Source of the DNA: an uncultured Ruminococcus sp.
GTDB lineage: Bacteria; Bacillota_A; Clostridia; Oscillospirales; Acutalibacteraceae
DNA length: 8,152 nt
Assembly (NCBI GenBank): GCA_902773395.1
Contig: CACYEJ010000047.1
Span: 1-8,152, forward strand
Direction: 5' to 3'
Position 1 is the first letter of the stretch. Each line of letters starts with the position of its first letter. A program made the position numbers and the translations under genes. The notes beneath the pieces were generated by a model, which made no database searches, was not told the DNA's origin, and saw only the letters and a program-made list of their open reading frames with translations. Positions 1 to 4,875 of this stretch are shown here, piece by piece.

Positions 1-4
1 CCTA

Positions 5-80
5 CGCTGATTTGTTTCGTCAGCGACGGGGCTCTGCCCTCGACCCGCAAACTTTTGAAAAAGTTTGATCAAAACTTTTA
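5..80. repeat. Cluster of short palindromes, probable dispersed intergenic repeat
   Basis: Four stackable inverted repeats lie within 76 bases. CGCTGA (5-10) pairs with TCAGCG (20-25). GGGC (29-32) pairs with GCCC (36-39) around TCT. AAACTTTT (49-56) pairs with AAAAGTTT (59-66). That same AAAAGTTT can instead pair with AAACTTTT (72-79) around GATCA, so the last two hairpins exclude each other. From memory, elements with a GGGGCTCTGCCCC core followed by alternating AAACTTTT/AAAAGTTT arms are scattered between genes in Oscillospirales; I could not check this by search. It may be the tail of an upstream transcript, since the window cuts off whatever lies to the left. Confidence 0.55.
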
Positions 81-171
81 TATGCTAGATATTTTAGATT
101 TTGAGTATAAGCCACACGCTTTTCCGATGAAAATATTATTTCACCTATTTAAAGTTTTAACACAAAAACCC
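81..171. other. AT-rich spacer with no recognised feature
   Basis: No ORF with a ribosome site, no hairpin and no recognisable RNA was seen between the palindrome cluster and the promoter of the CpXC operon. Confidence 0.5.
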
Positions 172-200
172 TTGACCACCAAAAAAATTACATCTATAAT
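172..200 (+). promoter_or_regulatory. Sigma-A-type promoter of the CpXC/two-component operon
   Basis: The -35 box TTGACC (172-177; 5 of 6 consensus) and the -10 box TATAAT (195-200; perfect) are separated by exactly 17 bases. Transcription should start near 206-208, giving a leader of about 47 nt before the ATG at 254. It is the only strong promoter seen ahead of the four plus-strand genes. Confidence 0.8.
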
Positions 201-253
201 ATTATTAAAATAGTTTCTGATTTATTATCGGAAAGTAAAGGATTGATTATAAA

Positions 254-925
254 ATGGCAATGAGAAATAAGGTAACAGTGCAATGTCCTAAATGCGGAAA
301 ATCGTTCGAGGTGGAGCAATGGAGTGCAATCAACGGCGACAAGAACCCTCAACAGAAATTAAAGCTGCTCAACGACACACTATTCACAACCACCTGCACA
401 AAATGCGGTAAAGAAAACACAGTCGGATATCCGCTTCTTTACAGCGACCCAAAAGAAAATTATATGATTTGGCTTGTGTTTGACAATGAGGAAATTAAAC
501 ATGTCACAGATTATTTTAAGTCAAGCAAAACGGAAATCAATGAACATGGGGAAGATGTTGACAAATCCTGCCGTCAAAGAATTGTGCGTGATCCCCACAG
601 GCTCAGAGAAAAGATTATGATATTCGACAGCGGCTATGACGATAAAATTATAGAAATCGCCAAGCTTGCCTATGCTCAGACCGCACAAAGACAATTGAGC
701 AGCGACAAAATTGCTGCCGCTTTCTTCTCCAATATCGGCGGCGAAAAGCGAATTGAAATGTACACCGAAAATGGCAATGCGTTTGTTTCAAAGCTTTCAC
801 ATGAAATTTATGAGCAGCTTGAGGACAAATACGGCGGCAAAGCAAGCTATGCGGAAGACAGAGTGTACATCATAGACGACGTATGGGCACTTAATCTGCT
901 CAGAGCCTACAACGCAGGCAACTGA
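254..925 (+). CDS. CpXC domain protein (zinc-ribbon-like N-terminus)
   Basis: This 223-residue protein matches the CpXC family (Pfam CpXC), whose biochemical role is not established. The N-terminus has two Cys pairs, C11-P-K-C14 and C48-T-K-C51, spaced as in a zinc ribbon; the second lacks the Pro of the classic CPxC. The family-typical YPLLYSDP and MIWLVFDNEE stretches follow (about 60-80), then an RxVRDPxxLREKIMIFDSGYDDKIIEIAKL-like block (about 110-138) and a less conserved tail. No signal peptide or membrane helix is present, so it should be cytoplasmic. The ATG at 254 has AAAGGA 11 nt upstream; a second ATG at 260 is further from that site. It is the first gene of the operon, 23 nt before the response regulator. 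A link to the two-component system is inferred only from position. Domain assignment is confident; function is unknown. Confidence 0.85.
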   Translation: MAMRNKVTVQCPKCGKSFEVEQWSAINGDKNPQQKLKLLNDTLFTTTCTKCGKENTVGYPLLYSDPKENYMIWLVFDNEEIKHVTDYFKSSKTEINEHGEDVDKSCRQRIVRDPHRLREKIMIFDSGYDDKIIEIAKLAYAQTAQRQLSSDKIAAAFFSNIGGEKRIEMYTENGNAFVSKLSHEIYEQLEDKYGGKASYAEDRVYIIDDVWALNLLRAYNAGN

Positions 926-948
926 TTTACAGCAAGGGGGAAACGCAA

Positions 949-1629
949 ATGAAATTATTATATGCCGAAGACGAGAGAGCAATGTCCGAAGCTGTTACAG
1001 AAATTCTTCGCCACAGGAATTATGTAGTAGACGCTGTTTACAACGGGGAAGAGGCTCTTGATTATATCATGGCTGAAAAATACGACGGTATTATTCTTGA
1101 CGTAATGATGCCTAAAAAGAGCGGTATTGAAGTGCTTTCCTATATTCGCAAGCAGGGTATATCTACGCCTGTACTAATGCTCACGGCTAAGTCCGAGATT
1201 TCCGATAAGGTAGAGGGACTAAACGCCGGAGCTGATGATTACCTTGCGAAGCCGTTCGCCATGCCGGAGCTGATTGCCAGAGTTGGGGCACTGGTACGCC
1301 GTTCGGGGGAGATTGTTCCAGACAATATGCAAATGGGCAATGTAACGTTAAACAGACAATCATACGAGTTAAGCACCCAAAGCGGTGAGATACGTCTGTC
1401 AAAAAAAGAATATCTTATGATGGAAATGCTCATGAAAAGCGGCGGCAGACCTATTTCTACAGACAGCTTTATGACAAGAATATGGGGATACGACAGCGAG
1501 GCAGAGGTAAATGTGGTTTGGGTATACATATCATATCTCCGAAAGAAGCTTGCCGCACTGGACGCCAATATTCAGATTTCAGCGTTAAGGGGCAGAGGCT
1601 ACGTGCTGGAGGCTGCCAAGAATGCTTAA
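949..1629 (+). CDS. OmpR/PhoB-family response regulator
   Basis: A 226-residue DNA-binding response regulator of ordinary family length. The receiver domain (about 1-117) has the acidic pair E7/D8, the phospho-acceptor D51 in ILDVMMP, switch T79, Y98 and the invariant K101 in AKPF. The C-terminal winged-helix domain (about 127-222) has the recognition helix in NVVWVYISYLRKK (188-200) and a wing ending RGRGYVLE. Position 191 is Trp where many relatives have Asp. AAGGGGG (934-940) sits 8 nt before the ATG. The cognate kinase gene overlaps its last 8 nt, which points to coupled translation and a matched pair. It should be phosphorylated by the downstream kinase and bind direct repeats near target promoters. 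Targets cannot be read from the sequence; the operon itself and the nearby wall-peptidase genes are natural candidates. Confidence 0.95.
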   Translation: MKLLYAEDERAMSEAVTEILRHRNYVVDAVYNGEEALDYIMAEKYDGIILDVMMPKKSGIEVLSYIRKQGISTPVLMLTAKSEISDKVEGLNAGADDYLAKPFAMPELIARVGALVRRSGEIVPDNMQMGNVTLNRQSYELSTQSGEIRLSKKEYLMMEMLMKSGGRPISTDSFMTRIWGYDSEAEVNVVWVYISYLRKKLAALDANIQISALRGRGYVLEAAKNA

Positions 1630-2887
1630 ACAGCTCAAAATCCGATTTATTCTCCTTGCTATAATATCTATGACGGTTACACTTATCGTGGCATTTACCG
1701 CTGTAAACATTACGCTGCGTGTTCGGCTTGCAAACCGCACTGACGAAATTATTGATGTACTTCACGAGAACGGCGGATTTCCAATGTTTAACATTCAGAA
1801 ATATATACCCGACACAGACACTGATACAGATATTCATATTTTTGGATTTGACAAGGAGATGAAAAGGGATTTTTTCGATGAAACCCCATATCAAACAAGA
1901 TATTATATTGCTTATTTAGATGAATGCAGCAATATTATAAATGCGGATTACCGACACATTGCAATAGTTAATATTGATATGATAATAAATCAAGTTGAGG
2001 AAATCAATCAGAAGAAGAACGACAAAGGATATATTGATAATTTCCGATACGGAAGATTCGAGAGCGAAGACGGTACAATGATTATCGGCATTGATTGCAG
2101 CACAGACCTTACAACAGTAAACACTCTGCTGATTATCACACTTGTTACAATTATTTCATGTATAGTTATTGTACTGCTGCTGCTGATTATTCTTTCAGGA
2201 AAGGTTCTGAAACCGTTTGAAGAGATTCGAGAGAAGCAGCGTAGATTTATTACAGACGCTGGTCACGAGCTTAAAACACCTCTTGCGATTATCCAATCCA
2301 ACACAGAAGTTATGGAGATGATTGAAGGGGAAAACAAGTGGCTTACTAATATCAAGCAGCAAACAGTCAGAATGAGTAATCTGATTAAAGGACTAATCGA
2401 GCTTTCAAAAATGGACGAACAGGTACTTTCCGAAAAGGAGAAGCAAAGGATTATTCTATCGGAAATTGTGTACAATTCTGTTGAATCGTTTTGTGTTCCG
2501 GCTGAGAACAAGCAAATCAGCATTGACGCTGAAATTGCACAAAACGTCGCTATTACCGGCGACCTTGAAGCTATAGTCCGACTGGTAGGAATTCTGCTTG
2601 ACAACGCAATTAAATATACTGATGACAGGAAGAAGCTTTCCGTGAAGCTTGCGGCAAAATCAAAGAAAGCCGTGCTGACCGTTTCCAACACATGTAAGGG
2701 ACTTAATAGGGAAGACGTGAAGAAATTCTTTGACAGATTTTACAGGTCTGACACTTCGAGAAATTCTAAAACAGGCGGCTACGGAATCGGACTTTCAATG
2801 GCACAGGCAATTGTACAAAACCACAAGGGTAAAATATCGGTTCAGTACACAGATGACGAGAGAATCGTCTTTACAGTTGAATTTTAA
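1622..2887 (+). CDS. Membrane sensor histidine kinase (HisKA/HATPase_c)
   Basis: A 421-residue kinase with transmembrane helices at about 9-31 and 166-192 bracketing an extracytoplasmic sensor region of about 130 residues that matches no family I recognise. The sensor contains an alternating Asp-Thr run (64-70). The short juxtamembrane segment leads directly to the H-box, H215 in GHELKTP; I see no clear full-length HAMP domain. The catalytic domain has the N-box LLDNAIKYT (N328), the F-box FFDRFYRSD (369-377) and the G2-box GGYGIGLS (385-392). The G1-box is unusual: SNTCKGL (355-361) with Asn where the adenine-contacting Asp is typical. The start has GGAGG (1608-1612) 9 nt upstream, inside the regulator gene, and overlaps it by 8 nt. 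It should autophosphorylate and pass the phosphate to D51 of the regulator. The signal is unknown; an envelope cue is inferred from the exposed sensor. Confidence 0.94.
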   Translation: MLKQLKIRFILLAIISMTVTLIVAFTAVNITLRVRLANRTDEIIDVLHENGGFPMFNIQKYIPDTDTDTDIHIFGFDKEMKRDFFDETPYQTRYYIAYLDECSNIINADYRHIAIVNIDMIINQVEEINQKKNDKGYIDNFRYGRFESEDGTMIIGIDCSTDLTTVNTLLIITLVTIISCIVIVLLLLIILSGKVLKPFEEIREKQRRFITDAGHELKTPLAIIQSNTEVMEMIEGENKWLTNIKQQTVRMSNLIKGLIELSKMDEQVLSEKEKQRIILSEIVYNSVESFCVPAENKQISIDAEIAQNVAITGDLEAIVRLVGILLDNAIKYTDDRKKLSVKLAAKSKKAVLTVSNTCKGLNREDVKKFFDRFYRSDTSRNSKTGGYGIGLSMAQAIVQNHKGKISVQYTDDERIVFTVEF

Positions 2888-2905
2888 GGACGTGAAAACT
2901 TTTAT

Positions 2906-3169
2906 ATGAACATTGTATATTCAGTAATGTGGCTTTTGATAGCCATTATCCTATTTTCAATGGGAATCAAGGAGCAAAAAATTTATATGGTTTTTTCGGT
3001 ATATTTTGTTTTTAACAGCATTTGGTGGGGTATAAGTTTTTTTACTGATAACGATATGTTTCACGGAACATTAGGCTGGGCATTTCGTGGAGTGACAGCA
3101 GTATTTTTAATTATTGGAATAGTTTATTATACACGATATATGGATAACTCACAGAAGAAAAAGGATTAA
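2906..3169 (+). CDS. Small multi-spanning membrane protein, unknown function
   Basis: An 87-residue hydrophobic protein with likely membrane segments at about 4-20, 26-46 and 58-77 and a charged Lys-rich C-terminus (NSQKKKD). I recognise no family. It begins 18 nt after the kinase stop and precedes the terminator, so it is the last gene of the operon. The ribosome site is weak: AAGGA (2886-2890) lies 15 nt upstream of the ATG, farther than usual, and in-frame stop codon TAA (2885-2887) rules out an earlier start. Translation may depend on coupling to the kinase. Small membrane proteins in two-component operons sometimes modulate the kinase, but that role is inference here. It could also be an unrelated passenger. 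That the gene is real is supported by its tight spacing, its hydrophobic pattern and the terminator right after it. Confidence 0.75.
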   Translation: MNIVYSVMWLLIAIILFSMGIKEQKIYMVFSVYFVFNSIWWGISFFTDNDMFHGTLGWAFRGVTAVFLIIGIVYYTRYMDNSQKKKD

Positions 3170-3181
3170 AATATTTATTAA

Positions 3182-3222
3182 AAGGCGAACCGATTATTAT
3201 TTCCGGCTCGCCTTGTTTTTTT
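3182..3222 (+). terminator. Intrinsic terminator of the two-component operon, probably bidirectional
   Basis: AAGGCGA (3182-3188) pairs with TCGCCTT (3208-3214); after one A-C mismatch the stem continues as CCG (3190-3192) with CGG (3204-3206) around an 11-nt loop. A run of seven T (3216-3222) follows on the plus strand. On the minus strand the stem is followed by TTTTAATAAATATTTT, so it could also end the convergent carboxypeptidase transcript, whose stop codon is at 3251-3253. Confidence 0.85.
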
Positions 3223-3250
3223 ATTATTATAAAATTATTGTATATAAGAA

Positions 3251-4687
3251 TTAATCTCTATATTCGGAAGTAATATTAAAATGCTCTTCCAAAGTTTCAT
3301 CATTCTCATAAAGCTCTTTAGCCAAGCCCTTTCCAACAAATCTGATATGCCACGGCTCATATTTATATCCGGTAATACTCTCCTTACCAAGCGGATATCT
3401 TATTATAAATCCGTACTCCCAGCTATGCTCAGCAAGCCACTCAGCTTCTGCGGTATAACGGAAACTGTCGCTTGCATCATTACAGTCAATAGTAAGACCT
3501 GTTTGATGCTCTGAATGACCCGGACGTGCAGAGAAAGTATCTGCTGCTTCCTTGCCGCTTCTCTGAACATACATATTGTAAAGATTAACCTGCTCTTCAT
3601 AAGAACGGAAGCCTGATTCTATATAAATATTCAAGCCCTCTTCTGCGGCAGCTCGTCTTAAATTCTCAAATGCAGAAGCACATTCCGGTGTAAGTCCGCC
3701 CGGATTATAGTCTGATGTCAAACCGTAGGTCTTATTAACAATCAAAATACCGTCAATATACTTGTTGGTATAATTATCATCAGATTTTTTCTCCTCTTCA
3801 ACAACAGTGATAGTAATCTCCTTACTTATCTTTTCATTGCTTACGGAAGTAACGGTAATCTTACAAGTACCCTTCTGATGACCGGTGATATTGCCGTAAA
3901 GGTCAACAGTTGCAACACTCTCGTTGTCGCTCGTCCACTTTTCCTCAAGCGTATCGGCGTCAAGAGGCAGCATTGTAACTCTCGGCATAACTGTTTCGCC
4001 AACTTTGATAGTCTTCTCCGTGAAGCTTACGTCAAGGCTTTCTACCTTTGGCTTGCCCTTAACAGTGACATTCACCTTTGCATCAACCTTAGGGTCACTT
4101 TCGGCTGTAACTGTAATAACGCACTTACCCTCGGCTACTGCTCTTATTATGCCGTTCTTGTCAACGGTTGCAACCTTCTCATCTGATGACTTCCATACTT
4201 CTCTCTTGTTTGCGGCGTTGTAAGGAGTCATAGTAACAATCGGCATCTTCGACTGACCAATATCCAAAGTAAGCTCGTATATATCAAGTGTAATCTTATT
4301 TACCTTAATCTCTGAGCTAGAAGAAGTATTGGAAGATGAAGCTGCTTTTGAAGAAGTATTGCGTGAGGAAGATACTCTGCTTGAAGCGTCTTTATCGCTG
4401 CTCTTCTGTGAAGATGTATTCTTAGATTCGTTCTTTTCGGAGTCACTTTCATTCTCATGTGCGGTATCTGTGGCTGAATCTTTATCCTTATCTGAATCTG
4501 TATTTTTCTCATCAGCGGTACTTGCGGTATCGGCAGTATCGGCGTTATCCGGTGTTTCTGCAATGGAATAGTTGCTTTCAATATCGACTGGATTTTCCTT
4601 TACGATAAAATCACAAGCGGACGCTGTTAATATGTATGACACGATAACAAGTGTTAAAAGTAATTTTCTTTTGAATTTTTTCATCAA
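3251..4687 (-). CDS. VanY/LdcB-like M15 carboxypeptidase lipoprotein with two Big_2 domains
   Basis: A 478-residue exported protein. Residues 1-24 are a Lys/Arg-rich, hydrophobic signal ending TASA-C25, a permissible lipobox, so it is probably a lipoprotein. A low-complexity Asp/Ser/Thr/Lys linker (about 40-126) is followed by two bacterial Ig-like Big_2 domains (about 127-210 and 215-297, each with the VATVD-x-x-G core). The C-terminal M15B peptidase (about 308-470) has SGFRSYEEQ (358-366), zinc ligands H394 and D401 in the SEHQTGLTID block, and EPWHIRF with catalytic E444 and ligand H447. Such enzymes trim the terminal D-Ala (VanY) or the D-amino acid after an L,D bond (LdcB) of peptidoglycan stem peptides; which applies cannot be decided here. 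The Ig domains probably hold the enzyme away from the membrane within the wall. The start is one of two adjacent ATGs (4687 or 4684), with AAAGGAG upstream; the spacing of 11 nt or more is a little long. Confidence 0.92.
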   Translation of the reverse strand: MMKKFKRKLLLTLVIVSYILTASACDFIVKENPVDIESNYSIAETPDNADTADTASTADEKNTDSDKDKDSATDTAHENESDSEKNESKNTSSQKSSDKDASSRVSSSRNTSSKAASSSNTSSSSEIKVNKITLDIYELTLDIGQSKMPIVTMTPYNAANKREVWKSSDEKVATVDKNGIIRAVAEGKCVITVTAESDPKVDAKVNVTVKGKPKVESLDVSFTEKTIKVGETVMPRVTMLPLDADTLEEKWTSDNESVATVDLYGNITGHQKGTCKITVTSVSNEKISKEITITVVEEEKKSDDNYTNKYIDGILIVNKTYGLTSDYNPGGLTPECASAFENLRRAAAEEGLNIYIESGFRSYEEQVNLYNMYVQRSGKEAADTFSARPGHSEHQTGLTIDCNDASDSFRYTAEAEWLAEHSWEYGFIIRYPLGKESITGYKYEPWHIRFVGKGLAKELYENDETLEEHFNITSEYRD

Positions 4688-4726
4688 TATTCACTCTCCT
4701 TTAGATTTATACAGATTTCAACATAT

Positions 4727-4755
4727 ATTATATCACATATCGCTCCTGATTTCTA
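4727..4755 (-). promoter_or_regulatory. Extended -10 promoter of the Big_2-VanY gene
   Basis: On the minus strand a perfect TATAAT (4727-4732) is preceded by TGA, forming an extended -10 (TGnTATAAT). A weak -35, TAGAAA (4750-4755), lies 17 bases upstream. The 5' leader would be about 33 nt. An AT-rich inverted repeat (4765-4786) sits just upstream of the -35. Confidence 0.65.
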
Positions 4756-4764
4756 TATCTGCGA

Positions 4765-4786
4765 AAAATTTACATATATAAATTTT
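4765..4786. promoter_or_regulatory. Inverted repeat upstream of the VanY promoter, candidate operator
   Basis: AAAATTTA (4765-4772) and TAAATTTT (4779-4786) are perfect 8-bp arms around CATATA. They occupy roughly -45 to -65 relative to the predicted start. A second small palindrome, TGATTAAATCA (4789-4799), is directly upstream. The composition is AT-only, so chance or an UP-element are real alternatives to a protein-binding site. Confidence 0.3.
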
Positions 4787-4812
4787 GGTGATTAAATCAA
4801 CAATTTTCAAAT

Positions 4813-4852
4813 AGGGAAAAGGACGCTTGATTATACAAGACGTCCTTTCCCT
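4813..4852 (-). terminator. Hairpin terminator downstream of the M23 gene
   Basis: Arms 4813-4829 and 4836-4852 form a long stem (AGGGAAA-GGACG-CTTG against its complement, with one bulged base on each side) around the loop ATTATA. It starts 24 nt past the M23 stop codon on the minus strand. The minus-strand tail is only moderately U-rich (ATTTGAAAATT), while the plus-strand side has TGTTTTGTTTTGG, so it may work in both directions. It separates the M23 transcript from the VanY promoter. Confidence 0.65.
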
Positions 4853-4875
4853 GTTTTGTTTTGGGGTTATTTATC

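Noticed and set aside
206..253. Riboswitch or attenuator in the leader of the CpXC operon
   Set aside because: The leader is only about 47 nt, with no stable hairpin and no terminator-like structure.
1469..1894. 141-codon minus-strand frame over the regulator-kinase junction
   Set aside because: It is antisense to two certain genes and shows no domain pattern.
4300..4581. Overlapping frames on both strands across the Ser/Asp-rich linker of the VanY protein
   Set aside because: They arise from low-complexity repeats in the linker codons; the products are compositionally extreme (Arg/His/Pro/Leu or Ser/Glu/Leu) with no ribosome site.
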